DNA from: CAYRVF01 sp964427535
GTDB taxonomy: Bacteria > Chloroflexota > Ktedonobacteria > Ktedonobacterales > JADMIN01
Length of the DNA: 64,000 nucleotides
Assembly: GCA_964427535.1 (NCBI GenBank)
Contig: CAYRVF010000008.1
Span: 1-64,000 of the forward strand
Direction: 5' to 3'
Shown here piece after piece: positions 43,750 to 52,358 of the stretch (position 1 is its first letter; every line of letters begins with the position of its first letter). The notes under the pieces were generated by a model, which searched no databases, was not told the DNA's origin, and worked only from the letters and a program-made list of their open reading frames with translations. The translations under genes and the position numbers were made by a program.

Positions 43750-44043
43750 TTAGTCGCCGCTGGACGCGGGTGCCGCCACTTCCGGTTTGGATGGCGCCTT
43801 CGTGTCGGAGGTGCCGGCGGAAGTGCTCTCCCCCTCGGACGGAGCGGGCGATGCCGCTGACGAGCCGCCTTTATTGTCCGTAATATAGAATCCCGAGCCC
43901 TTGAATGATAGGGCGGGGGCGAATACGACGCGATGCACTTCGCCAGCGCAATTTGGGCATTGAGTTAGAGGTTCATCAGAAATCTTCTGCCAGGCCTCGA
44001 AGCGCGTGCCGCAAGACTGGCAGCGATACACATAAGTGGGCAT
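43750..44043 (-). CDS. FmdB-family zinc ribbon protein
   Basis: Small regulatory-type zinc ribbon. The 97-residue protein starts MPTYVYRCQSCGTRFEAWQKISDEPLTQCPNCAG, with a CxxC...CxxC metal site, followed by VHRVVFAPALSFKGSGFY, the conserved end of the domain, and a Ser/Ala/Pro-rich tail. An in-frame ATG at 44055 would add four residues, but GGAAGG is only two bases from it and 14 from 44043; the family start MPTY is preferred. The function is unknown beyond the original link to amide/urea utilisation regulation. Confidence 0.9.
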   Translation of the reverse strand: MPTYVYRCQSCGTRFEAWQKISDEPLTQCPNCAGEVHRVVFAPALSFKGSGFYITDNKGGSSAASPAPSEGESTSAGTSDTKAPSKPEVAAPASSGD

Positions 44044-44176
44044 GGCCGCGCTCATATCCTTCCGTGTGTCGCGAGTGACTGGGACCACTGACGTGTTCGC
44101 GGGTCGTTCGGTGAGCCTACGAGCAACGTCTGAGGCCCGATAGAATACCGCACCAACAAATAGTGCTCCGTAGCAT

Positions 44177-44182
44177 ATTATA
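44177..44182 (-). promoter_or_regulatory. Putative -10 of the fmdB-dtd-rsmI operon
   Basis: On the minus strand TGGTATAAT reads as an extended -10 with a perfect TATAAT at 44177-44182, about 130 bases before fmdB. No good -35 is visible. The rest of the fmdB-guaA interval (44052-44296) shows no gene or other clear signal. Confidence 0.45.
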
Positions 44183-44296
44183 CCATGTCCGGATTGCAGG
44201 CGCAGTAAGGAAGCGCAAGAGTTCTGTTAGAGATGACGTGTCTAACTGTGGGCGCTCGTCGCTTGTCATCGCGTCTGGCGTGGCGGATAATGTTCT

Positions 44297-44325
44297 TTGA
44301 GTGGCATGTGAAAATACACTATATG
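44297..44325 (+). promoter_or_regulatory. Promoter of guaA
   Basis: TTGAGT (44297-44302), 17 bases, TATATG (44320-44325), ending 37 bases before the ATG. The short leader leaves no room for a purine riboswitch. Confidence 0.6.
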
Positions 44326-44362
44326 AGCTCGGTACGAGAACCAGGAAATAGACGAGGATGTG

Positions 44363-45982
44363 ATGGAGCAGAGTACGCGGATGCGGGATGAGCATCAGAG
44401 TGAAGGTGAGACGGTGCCCGCCCGGCAGAGCGTGGCCATCCTCGACTTTGGGTCGCAATATAGCAGGTTGATCGCGCGACGTGTGCGTGAGGCTCGCGTC
44501 TATTGCGAGTTGCTGCCAGCGGACACCACGCTGGAGCAGCTTCGGCGTAAGGGTGTACTGGGCGTGATCCTCTCTGGCGGTCCCGACAGCGTCTACGACG
44601 AGGGTGCGCGGCGGGTCGATCAGGCAATTCTGGAGTCCGATCTGCCGGTACTTGGCATCTGCTATGGGATGCAACTGATGGCGCGGCAGCTTGGCGGCAA
44701 AGTGGAACGCTCGACGGGTCGCCGTGAGTATGGCCCGGCGGCAATCCATCCGGAGGAGAGCAACGCGGGCCTGTTCGCCGGGCTGGGCGCCTCCGGTGAG
44801 CGTGGCATTCAGGTCTGGATGAGCCACGGCGATAGCGTCGGCGAGGTGCCACCAGGCTTCTCAGTGCTCGCGCGCTCCGGCTCGGGCACGCTGGCGGCGA
44901 TGGCCGACGACCAGGGGCGCATCGGCATCCAGTTCCATCCCGAGGTCAGCCATACCCCGCAGGGTCAGGAGATGCTCGAAAACTTCCTCTTCCGCGTCTG
45001 CGGCGCGACTCCCACCTGGACGCCCGGCGCGTTTGTGGAGGAAGCCGTCGAGCGCATACGAGCGCAGGTCGGCGACGGACGTGTGCTCTGCGGCCTCTCT
45101 GGCGGCGTCGACTCGGCGGTTGCCGCGTTGCTCGTTCACCGGGCGATTGGCGACCGGCTGACGTGTGTCTTCGTCGATACGGGATGCCTGCGGGCGGGTG
45201 AGCCAGAGCAGGTCGTCGAGACCTTCCGCACCAATCTGCGCATCCCCCTCGTGGCGGTGGACGCAAGCGGGCGCTTCCTCGGTCGCCTCGCCGGTGTGAG
45301 CGATCCTGAGCGGAAGCGGCGCATCATCGGCGAGGAGTTCATCCGCGTCTTCGAGGAGGAGGCGGAGAAGCTCCGCGAGCGTGAGCCGATCGCGTTTCTG
45401 GCGCAGGGCACGCTCTACCCTGATGTGATCGAGAGCACGAGCGCCGATGCCAGCGCGGCCCAGCGAATCAAGACCCACCACAACGTCGGCGGACTGCCCG
45501 AAGACATGCGCTTCGAGCTCGTCGAGCCGCTACGGTTCCTGTTCAAGGATGAGGTGCGCGAGGCGGGTCGTGAGCTCGGACTCCCCGAAGACTGGGTGTG
45601 GCGCCACCCGTTCCCCGGCCCAGGGCTGGCCGTGCGAATCCTCGGCGACGTGTCGCGCGAGCGGCTGGACACGTTGCGGCAGGCTGACGCGATTCTGCTC
45701 CATGAGATTCAGGAGGCGGGTATTTACCGCCAGCTCGGCCAGGCGTTCGCGGTGCTGACGCCAATTCAGAGCGTCGGCGTGATGGGCGATGGCCGCACCT
45801 ATGCGAACACTATTGCCATTCGCGCGGTGACGACCGAGGATTTCATGACGGCGGACTGGGCGCGAATTCCCTATGAGGTGTTGGCGCGCATCTCGAACCG
45901 CATCGTCAACGAGGTACACGCCGTCAATCGCGTCGTGTACGACATTACCAGCAAGCCACCCGCCACCATCGAGTGGGAGTAG
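44363..45982 (+). CDS. guaA: GMP synthase (glutamine-hydrolysing)
   Basis: Converts XMP to GMP using glutamine and ATP. The 539-residue protein has a class I amidotransferase domain with LDFGSQYSRLIARR, the nucleophile C100 in GICYGMQLMA, and the catalytic HPEVSHT; then the ATP pyrophosphatase loop LSGGVDSAVAA, the VFVDTGCLR segment, and the C-terminal dimerisation domain ending NRVVYDITSKPPATIEWE. ATG 44363 is chosen over the overlapping GTG for its spacing from GAGGA. The next gene begins 24 bases after the stop. Confidence 0.97.
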   Translation: MEQSTRMRDEHQSEGETVPARQSVAILDFGSQYSRLIARRVREARVYCELLPADTTLEQLRRKGVLGVILSGGPDSVYDEGARRVDQAILESDLPVLGICYGMQLMARQLGGKVERSTGRREYGPAAIHPEESNAGLFAGLGASGERGIQVWMSHGDSVGEVPPGFSVLARSGSGTLAAMADDQGRIGIQFHPEVSHTPQGQEMLENFLFRVCGATPTWTPGAFVEEAVERIRAQVGDGRVLCGLSGGVDSAVAALLVHRAIGDRLTCVFVDTGCLRAGEPEQVVETFRTNLRIPLVAVDASGRFLGRLAGVSDPERKRRIIGEEFIRVFEEEAEKLREREPIAFLAQGTLYPDVIESTSADASAAQRIKTHHNVGGLPEDMRFELVEPLRFLFKDEVREAGRELGLPEDWVWRHPFPGPGLAVRILGDVSRERLDTLRQADAILLHEIQEAGIYRQLGQAFAVLTPIQSVGVMGDGRTYANTIAIRAVTTEDFMTADWARIPYEVLARISNRIVNEVHAVNRVVYDITSKPPATIEWE

Positions 45983-46006
45983 GCGCGGAAAGGCAACGGC
46001 AGGCCG

Positions 46007-46771
46007 ATGAGCGACGGCGGCGATGGGTGGGACCAGTTCGATTGGGACGCGTGGGGTGTCTCCGGCGAGGATCTCGATGGCTCGGGCGAGGATGCCGGCA
46101 AGATTCTGCGGTTCCCCGAGAGCGGGCGCGACGACGAGAGCCCTGAGCCCCAGTCACCCGAGAGCCAGGGCCAGTGGGTCACGAGCGGCGGAATCGTCCA
46201 CTGGGAAGAGCCGGACGAGAGCGACCAGAATAGTGCGCGCGCGGAGGCGACGTCGGTGTGGGCGGCGGATGAGGTTGACCTACCGCTCGGCGCGCCCGAT
46301 GCCCTGCGTATCCGCTCCGTGCGCGCCTGGCTGCTGAAGCAGCGGATGCTCGAAAGCGAGGCGATCGGTTCACTGCTGGTGGAGCGCCGGAGGATTTACG
46401 GCACCGACGCGCCCGAAGACAACCCGCTCGATCTGGCGGTGCTCGAACACCAGACGGCGATGGAGACGTACGAACAGCTCATCGCCGAGCTGGATGAGAT
46501 CGATCAGCACAGCGGACCTGCTCTGGTGCTGATCGAATTTCACCTCTGGCTGACGGAGCAACTTGCCGCGCTCGCCGGCGCACCCGAGGCTCCTATAGAC
46601 CTCGCGCCTGGCATTCTCCTCGTGAGAGACGACACTGCCACAGATTCCACAGACTCCCCATCGCGTACTACCTCGCCCGAATCTGAGGCGCGATGGCGTG
46701 GGCAGGCCGACGCCACACTACTTGCCCGCAGGCGAGTTGAACAGGTGACGACGCCCGAGCCGGAGGAGTAG
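46007..46771 (+). CDS. Hypothetical acidic protein, 254 aa
   Basis: No family recognised. Residues 1-90 are very acidic and low in complexity (many Asp, Glu, Ser and Trp, for example WDQFDWDAWGVSGED). A compact, probably helical region follows at about residues 100-195 (RIRSVRAWLLKQRMLESEAIG; METYEQLIAELDEIDQH; LIEFHLWLTEQLAALAG), and then an acidic Ser/Thr tail. It starts 24 bases after guaA on the same strand, so it is probably co-transcribed. The composition and intact length support a real gene. Confidence 0.7.
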   Translation: MSDGGDGWDQFDWDAWGVSGEDLDGSGEDAGKILRFPESGRDDESPEPQSPESQGQWVTSGGIVHWEEPDESDQNSARAEATSVWAADEVDLPLGAPDALRIRSVRAWLLKQRMLESEAIGSLLVERRRIYGTDAPEDNPLDLAVLEHQTAMETYEQLIAELDEIDQHSGPALVLIEFHLWLTEQLAALAGAPEAPIDLAPGILLVRDDTATDSTDSPSRTTSPESEARWRGQADATLLARRRVEQVTTPEPEE

Positions 46772-46814
46772 GTCGAGCGGGCACAAGAGCTTCAGGTAGG
46801 GCGTGGCAGTACAG

Positions 46815-47294
46815 CTAGCGAGGGTCGTTGAGGGCGAGCTGGTAGACTGGCTCGCCCCAGCGCTCCGCGCCGGTCGGGATGAAGCCACCGCTGACATAGA
46901 GGCGCTGGGCGCGGACGTTCTCCGGGTGGACGACAAGTTGCACCATCTGGCACGACGGATGCCTGTACCTGACCAACTCGATGAGCTGCCGCAGCGCGGC
47001 CTTCCCGTAGCCGCGCCCCTGATACCGGTGGTCGATGAAGAAGTGGAAGATCCAGTAGTCGTCAGGCGTGTCGGCCTCGTATGCTAGAGCCACGAAGCCA
47101 ACCATCGTCTGGTCTACGTAGATGGCGTATGGCTCCCAGGTCGCGCTACCCAGCCGGACGTACGCCTTGGCGAGCGCGAGCGCAGCGACCGGGGTGATGT
47201 CGGAAACGAAGCGCTGCTGCTCCGGAGACACGGCGAGCGTGAGCGCCCGCCGCCAATTCTCGCGCGTCACGTCGCGGAGCTCGACGCCGTCCAT
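46815..47294 (-). CDS. GNAT acetyltransferase, spermine/spermidine-acetyltransferase-like
   Basis: The 159-residue protein begins VELRDVTRENWRRALTLAVSPEQQRFVSDI, a pattern seen in the BltD/PaiA-like diamine acetyltransferase branch. It then has the acetyl-CoA site FIDHRYQGRGYGKAALRQLI and the end VHPENVRAQRLYVSGGFIPTGAERWGEPVY. The polyamine assignment rests on this family resemblance. It is convergent with the acidic hypothetical gene (44 bases) and lies upstream of nothing obviously related. Confidence 0.85.
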   Translation of the reverse strand: MDGVELRDVTRENWRRALTLAVSPEQQRFVSDITPVAALALAKAYVRLGSATWEPYAIYVDQTMVGFVALAYEADTPDDYWIFHFFIDHRYQGRGYGKAALRQLIELVRYRHPSCQMVQLVVHPENVRAQRLYVSGGFIPTGAERWGEPVYQLALNDPR

Positions 47295-47344
47295 CAGGAT
47301 ATTCCTCTCTTCGTCGGTTTTGCCTCGCTTGAGCTAGAAGCTGG

Positions 47345-47698
47345 TTACTGTGGCGCGCCGCCGAACCCGATCTCGTTGCCGTCAGGGTCACGGTACGTGG
47401 TCTTGCGCACGCCGTCCGAGTAGGTTTCCTGCACCGAGGGTTCAAGTCCTCTATCGGCGATCTGGGCGACGACTGCATCGAAGTCAGCGACGAAGAACGT
47501 GTGCATGGCGTGGCCCGCGTGCTCTGGCTGCTGCACAATGTACACGTAGCGATGCTCGGCAAGCTCCCACACAGCCTCTGTTTCGTGTGGAAAGAAGGTG
47601 GGTGGGTGGCCCAGCAGCCGTTCGTACCACCTCAGTGCCGCCGCGAAGTCGGCGACCGGGATTCCCGCGAATAGGTCGAGTGTCGAGGTCTGAATCAC
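47345..47698 (-). CDS. VOC-superfamily protein
   Basis: The 117-residue single-domain VOC protein reads FAGIPVADFAAALRWYERLLGHPPTFFPHETEAVWEL, then HTFFVADFDAVVAQIADRGL and ends KTTYRDPDGNEIGFGG, the typical glyoxalase-like closing motif. The metal-ligand pattern is incomplete by eye, and no resistance or detoxification role can be assigned. It lies 50 bases upstream of the GNAT gene on the same strand, so the two may form a pair. Confidence 0.85.
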   Translation of the reverse strand: MIQTSTLDLFAGIPVADFAAALRWYERLLGHPPTFFPHETEAVWELAEHRYVYIVQQPEHAGHAMHTFFVADFDAVVAQIADRGLEPSVQETYSDGVRKTTYRDPDGNEIGFGGAPQ

Positions 47699-47808
47699 CC
47701 GGATTGCTCCTCTCTCTCACCAAAGAGAAAATCTCAGACGCAGGAGTCTGCTTGTCTCTCCATCTCCAAGAGTACACTGAACGCAGTTTGAAAGGTGCAT
47801 AAGAGGCG

Positions 47809-48192
47809 CTAGAGGAGCGTCGCGAGAGCACCGCCGAGTACAAACGCCACAACCCCCGCGACGAGCGAGCCAACCCCATAGCCCAGCGCGATATGCGCCT
47901 TTCCGTTGCGGGCGAGCATGTGCGTTTCCACGCTGAGCGCGCTGAATGTCGTATAGCCACCTAGAAAGCCGGTGCCGAGAATCAGTCGGTAGGGCTCGAG
48001 CGCCTGAGCATGTGCGGTGCCAGAGGCGAGCACGACGCTGAGCGCGAACGAGCCACTCACGTTGATGAGAAACGTGGCGAGCGGAAAGCGTCCCGTCCAG
48101 CGACGGCCGATCGCCTCGACGAGCACGAAGCGCACGACGGCCCCGAGGGCTCCAGCCAGACCGAGCGCGAGGGGCACCCCGGCCTGGGTCAC
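47809..48192 (-). CDS. crcB: Fluoride ion channel CrcB/Fluc, first copy
   Basis: Small four-helix channel that exports fluoride as a dual-topology dimer. The 127 residues show GLAGALGAVVRFVLVE, FLINVSGSFALS with the pore asparagine, and GTGFLGGYTTFSALSVET with the TTFS pore motif. Its ATG overlaps the stop of the other crcB gene by four bases (48189-48192). Two adjacent copies usually form an obligate antiparallel heterodimer, each with fixed topology. Confidence 0.95.
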   Translation of the reverse strand: MTQAGVPLALGLAGALGAVVRFVLVEAIGRRWTGRFPLATFLINVSGSFALSVVLASGTAHAQALEPYRLILGTGFLGGYTTFSALSVETHMLARNGKAHIALGYGVGSLVAGVVAFVLGGALATLL

Positions 48193-48773
48193 GAGATCAC
48201 CTCCTCGGGCATGCTGTCTTCATCTGATGTGCGCTGCTGCGGCTGTGAGTCGGTTGATGCCTGCCCCATGTGTTCACCCATGTCGACCGTGGGCGGGAGC
48301 CAGCGCATCGCGGCGAGGGACGGCCTGGACGTTCCGTGTGGGAGAGCGGAGGGCGCGGGTTGCGGTGCGGCGTCCACTGGCGCGAGCAGCACGCCGGTGA
48401 CAACGCCCAGACGCGCACAGAGGACGCCCGCGAGTGTGCCGCCTCCCAGGTAGAGCAATCCGGCGAGTGTGGCCCCACTGGTGAGCAAATGGGCGCTCCC
48501 AGCCATGTAGGTGCTGAAGGTGGTGAAGGCACCCAGAAAGCCGGTGCCGAGCGCGAGCCGGAGGTCGGCGGAGATTCCCTGAGACGTCTTCAGTCCGCCG
48601 TAGAGCAGACCAAGCGCGAACGCGCCAGCAAGGTTGATGACGAGAATATCCACCGGAATAGAGACCCCGCCGGGATTGATCGCTCTCGCCAGCGCAAGCA
48701 GTGGCGCCGATAAAAGATAACGTGCGAGTGTACCGCAGAAGCCGCCCACGAACACTAGAAGAATTCGCTTCAC
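48189..48773 (-). CDS. crcB: Fluoride ion channel CrcB/Fluc, second copy with C-terminal extension
   Basis: The 194-residue protein has the Fluc core in the first 125 residues: VKRILLVFVGGFCGTLARYLLS, VINLAGAFALGLLYGG, GTGFLGAFTTFSTYMAG. About 65 further residues, rich in Pro, Ser, Met and Gln, look disordered and are not part of the family. GTG 48773 is preferred because the product then starts like other CrcB proteins; ATG 48794 is an alternative adding seven residues. It is the promoter-proximal gene behind the fluoride riboswitch. Confidence 0.9.
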   Translation of the reverse strand: MKRILLVFVGGFCGTLARYLLSAPLLALARAINPGGVSIPVDILVINLAGAFALGLLYGGLKTSQGISADLRLALGTGFLGAFTTFSTYMAGSAHLLTSGATLAGLLYLGGGTLAGVLCARLGVVTGVLLAPVDAAPQPAPSALPHGTSRPSLAAMRWLPPTVDMGEHMGQASTDSQPQQRTSDEDSMPEEVIS

Positions 48774-48807
48774 TCCCCTACAACCCCTCATCATGAGTAA
48801 ACGGACA

Positions 48808-48925
48808 CAAAAAAGCTTCTACTCGACGTTGCGTCCGCGAAACAGCGCAGACCTCGTCGGAGTAGAAGCCATCAGTCCCGGCAAAAGTGCGCCGGAGGGT
48901 TAAAGGCGAGCCTCATCACCTGGAC
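48808..48925 (-). promoter_or_regulatory. Fluoride riboswitch (crcB motif) with terminator
   Basis: On the minus strand the aptamer reads GGTGATGAGGCTCGCC (48921-48906), TTTAACC, then a GCCGG hairpin and CTGATGGCTTCTACTCC, matching the crcB RNA core. The last aptamer bases GCTTCTACTC (48869-48860) pair perfectly with GAGTAGAAGC (48824-48815), followed by six Ts, so the terminator competes with the aptamer. Fluoride binding should prevent termination and switch on both crcB genes. Confidence 0.95.
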
Positions 48926-49154
48926 GGGAACGAGTGCGCTTCGTTTGCGCCTTCTATTCCGCACACTCACTCTACCATGACAGACAATGTCGGGGCAACA
49001 GTCCTGGCGCCGATGATGCCAGACAAGCAGTCCCTCGGATACATCTAATCCTTTCTTCAGCGGACGCTAATGTAGCTGCGTCACACTGAAGGAGGGAGTG
49101 CTCCTCCGTGCCCGAGCCAGGGGCCGCGACGAAGCAGAATATGGGTGGAATGAT

Positions 49155-50864
49155 ATGGAGCGTGACGAGCAGCCGACCTTGCCCGGTGTATTGCGTTTGC
49201 CTGCTGACGGGGACGGGCGGGATGCAGCGCCTGATGCCGAGTATCAGTGGGGCGACCCAGTGCATGACGCCTTCGGCCTTGAGCCAGGTCGGAGGCCGCC
49301 AGCGCCCGACATAACCGCGACGCAGTTGATGCTGCCGGATACACCTCCGAAACGCGGAGTCAGCCGCCGTGCGGTGCTGATCGGCACGGGAGCCGGAGCG
49401 CTCGGCCTGGGAATGGCGGGCGCAGGCGCCGGAGTCATCGTTTCGCGCCTGCGCGCGTCGTCGCCGTCTAGCGGGGCGAGCATCCTCTCCTCCGATGCCG
49501 CGCGCGTCAATCACCTGCTGCGGCGCGCCGGGTTTGGTCCGTCGCCCTCGGATATTTCGACCTACCTGAATGCCGGAGTTGCCGGGTCGACTGATCTGCT
49601 GCTCAACTACGGCTCGGCGCCCGATGTCGTCACTCCGCGCCTGGCCTCCATGCCGTTCGACTTCACGAATCTGTCGGACTTGATTCGCTGGTTTCTGCTC
49701 CGCATGATCTACACGCGACGCCCGCTGGAAGAGAAGATGACGCTGTTCTGGCACGGTGTGTTGACGAGCAGCTACCACAAGCTGGGCAAGAAGACGAACT
49801 ATCCTCTGCTCGTGCAGCAAAACACTCTGCTGCGGCAGAAGGGCATGGGCCGCTTCGACGACCTGATTCGCGCCATCAGTATTGATCCTGCCATGCTGGC
49901 CTGGTTGGACGGTCGCACAAGTACCGGCAAGGCTCCCAACGAGAACTACTCGCGTGAGCTCATGGAGCTCTTCACGCTCGGCATCGGCAACTACACGCAG
50001 GACGACGTGCATAACGGCGCGCTGGCGCTCTCCGGCTGGACCATCCAGGGCACCAGCGGCGTGTTCAGGCCGGGGCGACACTACACCGGCACGGTCACCT
50101 TCCTCGGCAAGACGGGCCATCTTGGACTGGACGACGTCGTCGCGCTGGTCTGCGCGCATCCGGCGACCGGCAAGCACCTCGCGTGGCGCATGTGGAGCTT
50201 TTTCGTGTACGACAACCCGAGCGACGACGACCTCAAGCCCCTTGTCGACGCCTACTATACGCACGACCACCAGATTCTGCCGGTCGTGCGCGCGATGCTG
50301 ACGTCGCCAGCGTTCTACAGCGACAAGGCGTATCGGGCACGGGTGAAGAGTCCGGTTGAATTCGTCGTCGGAGCGGTCCGGGCGCTCGGTGTCCAGACAG
50401 ATGGGGCTGGGTTGCCGCAGGTGCTGGCACAGATGGATCAGGTGCTCTTTGATCCACCGAATGTCTCTGGATGGGACGGCGACAAGGCCAGCGCGAACTG
50501 GGTCTCGACGCAGAGCTGGATGGCACGCGTGAATTTCGTCAACACGCTCGTTGCGGGCATCACCAGCACGCGGACAACTGGTGCGGGACAGGGCGCATCC
50601 GCGACCGCTACCGCGTCACCGCTCGCGCAGATCATCAGCGCGCACAACATTCGCTCGCCGCAAGACCTGACGAACTTTGCCGTGGCATCGCTGCTCGATA
50701 ACCGGCTGGATGATTCGCGTCGCGCGATTTTGACCGAGAGCCTGGCGGCTGCAGACCCAAACGGCCAGACGATTCCGCTGTCGGGAGGCGGCAGTGTCCC
50801 GGCGGCAGGCGTGCGGACGATGCTCTATCTGCTGATGTCGATGCCCGAGTATCACCTGAATTGA
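49155..50864 (+). CDS. DUF1800 family protein, probably Tat-exported
   Basis: The 569-residue protein belongs to the uncharacterised DUF1800 family: VNHLLRRAGFGPSPSDI near residue 115, EKMTLFWHGVLTSS, NENYSRELMELFTLGIGNYTQDDV, HLAWRMWSFFVYDNP and FDPPNVSGWDG. A twin-arginine motif (SRRAVLIGTGAGALGLGMAG) sits unusually late, at about residues 70-90, after an acidic leader. The start at 49155 has GGTGGA; an earlier GTG at 49098 has its ribosome site too close. It pairs with the DUF1501 gene 11 bases downstream. The biochemical function is unknown. Confidence 0.85.
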   Translation: MERDEQPTLPGVLRLPADGDGRDAAPDAEYQWGDPVHDAFGLEPGRRPPAPDITATQLMLPDTPPKRGVSRRAVLIGTGAGALGLGMAGAGAGVIVSRLRASSPSSGASILSSDAARVNHLLRRAGFGPSPSDISTYLNAGVAGSTDLLLNYGSAPDVVTPRLASMPFDFTNLSDLIRWFLLRMIYTRRPLEEKMTLFWHGVLTSSYHKLGKKTNYPLLVQQNTLLRQKGMGRFDDLIRAISIDPAMLAWLDGRTSTGKAPNENYSRELMELFTLGIGNYTQDDVHNGALALSGWTIQGTSGVFRPGRHYTGTVTFLGKTGHLGLDDVVALVCAHPATGKHLAWRMWSFFVYDNPSDDDLKPLVDAYYTHDHQILPVVRAMLTSPAFYSDKAYRARVKSPVEFVVGAVRALGVQTDGAGLPQVLAQMDQVLFDPPNVSGWDGDKASANWVSTQSWMARVNFVNTLVAGITSTRTTGAGQGASATATASPLAQIISAHNIRSPQDLTNFAVASLLDNRLDDSRRAILTESLAAADPNGQTIPLSGGGSVPAAGVRTMLYLLMSMPEYHLN

Positions 50865-50875
50865 GGAGCGCGCCG

Positions 50876-52156
50876 ATGTTCCTGACACGCAGGGCGATGA
50901 TTCGCGATGGCCTGCTCGCCGTGAGCGCGGGCATGATTATGCCGACGGTCTTCTCGCGCGCGGTACGGGCCGCATCGAACGCAGCGGCAGAAGGTGCGAC
51001 ATGGGCACAGCAGGCGAGCACAAGGACGCTCATCGTGGTGCAGATGGCTGGAGGGAACGACGGACTCAACACGATCGTGCCCTACACGGATAGCGCCTAC
51101 TATCAGGCACGGCCAACCCTGGCGGTGAAACAAACCGACGTGCTGCCGTTGAACGAGCGGCTCGGCCTGCATCCGTCGCTCAAGGCGCTGCAGCCGTTCT
51201 GGCAGCAGGGGCAGCTTGCCGTCGTAGAGGGCGTCGGCTACCCGAATCCGAACCTGTCACATTTCGCCGCGATGGACATCTGGCAGACGCTCGATCTCTC
51301 GGGTCAGGGCTCGCAGGGCTGGCTTGGGAAATACGTGGCGGGCATGGTTGACAAGGACGGACATCCATTTCAGTCGCTCGTCGCTGGCACGTCGCTGCCG
51401 ACCGCGTTGCAGGCCCTCAACGCCGACGTTCCGGTGGTCGCCGACCCCAAGCGGTACCGCTTGCAGCCCGATCCAGCCGTCCACGGTGCCAGCGAGGTGA
51501 CGCCGCAAGACGCGCGCGTCCAGGCGCTGCTCAAGCTGTACAATACCTACCCTCAGTCGGCCCCTTACGCCGCGCTGCTCGACGCGACGGCGCAGAACGC
51601 GGTGAGTGGATCGAAGCAGTTGGACTCGGCGGTGTCCGCCTATACGCCTTCGGTGAGGTATCCAACCTCGAACTTGGCGAAGGGCCTGCAGGTGCTCGCC
51701 GAGGTGATCGTGCAGCGACTCGGCCTGCGTGTCGGCTACGTCACGCTTGGCGGCTTCGACACGCATGCGGACCAGGCCGCTACGCAGGCGAAGCTTTTGA
51801 CGGATTTGGCGGAGGGCCTCTCGGCCTTCTACTCAGATCTCACGGCACATGGCGTGGCTGACGAGGTGGTGGTGATGACGTGGTCGGAGTTTGGGCGGCG
51901 GGTCGAAGAGAACGCGAGCCTGGGTACCGATCACGGCACTGCCGCGCCCCTCTTCGTGCTTGGCAAGCCAGTGCAAGGCGGAGTGTACGGTGAGCCACCG
52001 GACCTCAGCCGCCTCGACAAAAACGGCAATCTCGCGTTCACGACGGACTTCCGCTCCGTCTATGCCACTGTGCTCGACCGGTGGCTGGGCGCATCCGCCA
52101 GCGCGGTGCTGGGCGGCGATTACGGCGACCAGGGCTTCCTCCCTGCGAGCGTGTGA
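50876..52156 (+). CDS. DUF1501 family protein, Tat-exported
   Basis: The 426-residue protein starts MFLTRRAMIRDGLLAVSAGM, a twin-arginine signal peptide. The DUF1501 body has LIVVQMAGGNDGLNTIVPY, LGLHPSLKALQPFW, GFDTHADQ, VVMTWSEFGRRVEENASLGTDHGTAAPLF and KPVQGGVYG. These motifs place it in the alkaline-phosphatase/sulfatase-like superfamily, with Asp/His metal positions. The substrate is unknown. GAGGAG precedes the ATG by seven bases. DUF1800 and DUF1501 genes are paired in many bacteria and probably act together outside the membrane. Confidence 0.9.
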   Translation: MFLTRRAMIRDGLLAVSAGMIMPTVFSRAVRAASNAAAEGATWAQQASTRTLIVVQMAGGNDGLNTIVPYTDSAYYQARPTLAVKQTDVLPLNERLGLHPSLKALQPFWQQGQLAVVEGVGYPNPNLSHFAAMDIWQTLDLSGQGSQGWLGKYVAGMVDKDGHPFQSLVAGTSLPTALQALNADVPVVADPKRYRLQPDPAVHGASEVTPQDARVQALLKLYNTYPQSAPYAALLDATAQNAVSGSKQLDSAVSAYTPSVRYPTSNLAKGLQVLAEVIVQRLGLRVGYVTLGGFDTHADQAATQAKLLTDLAEGLSAFYSDLTAHGVADEVVVMTWSEFGRRVEENASLGTDHGTAAPLFVLGKPVQGGVYGEPPDLSRLDKNGNLAFTTDFRSVYATVLDRWLGASASAVLGGDYGDQGFLPASV

Positions 52157-52358
52157 TGCAGTCGGCGCCAGGACGAGCCAACAGAAGGCATGTGCGCCAA
52201 TCTGGGCAGTCTCTCGCAACGCGACTCCGCGCCAAGCACAGCGGCACACAAAATGCACCATCGAGGTGCGTCAGCCGGGGATGGGACAGAGGCAAGGAAT
52301 GTCCGCTGTCTTCTATGTCCCTCTACTTCTTAGCAGATGTCGAAGGAGCGCACCAGGG

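Noticed and set aside
44183..44362. Purine riboswitch upstream of guaA
   Set aside because: The predicted promoter leaves a leader of about 30 bases and no purine aptamer core is present.
48972..50270. Long open frame on the minus strand opposite the DUF1800 gene
   Set aside because: It is antisense to a gene with strong family motifs, is rich in Arg and His as expected of GC-rich shadow frames, and has no ribosome site.
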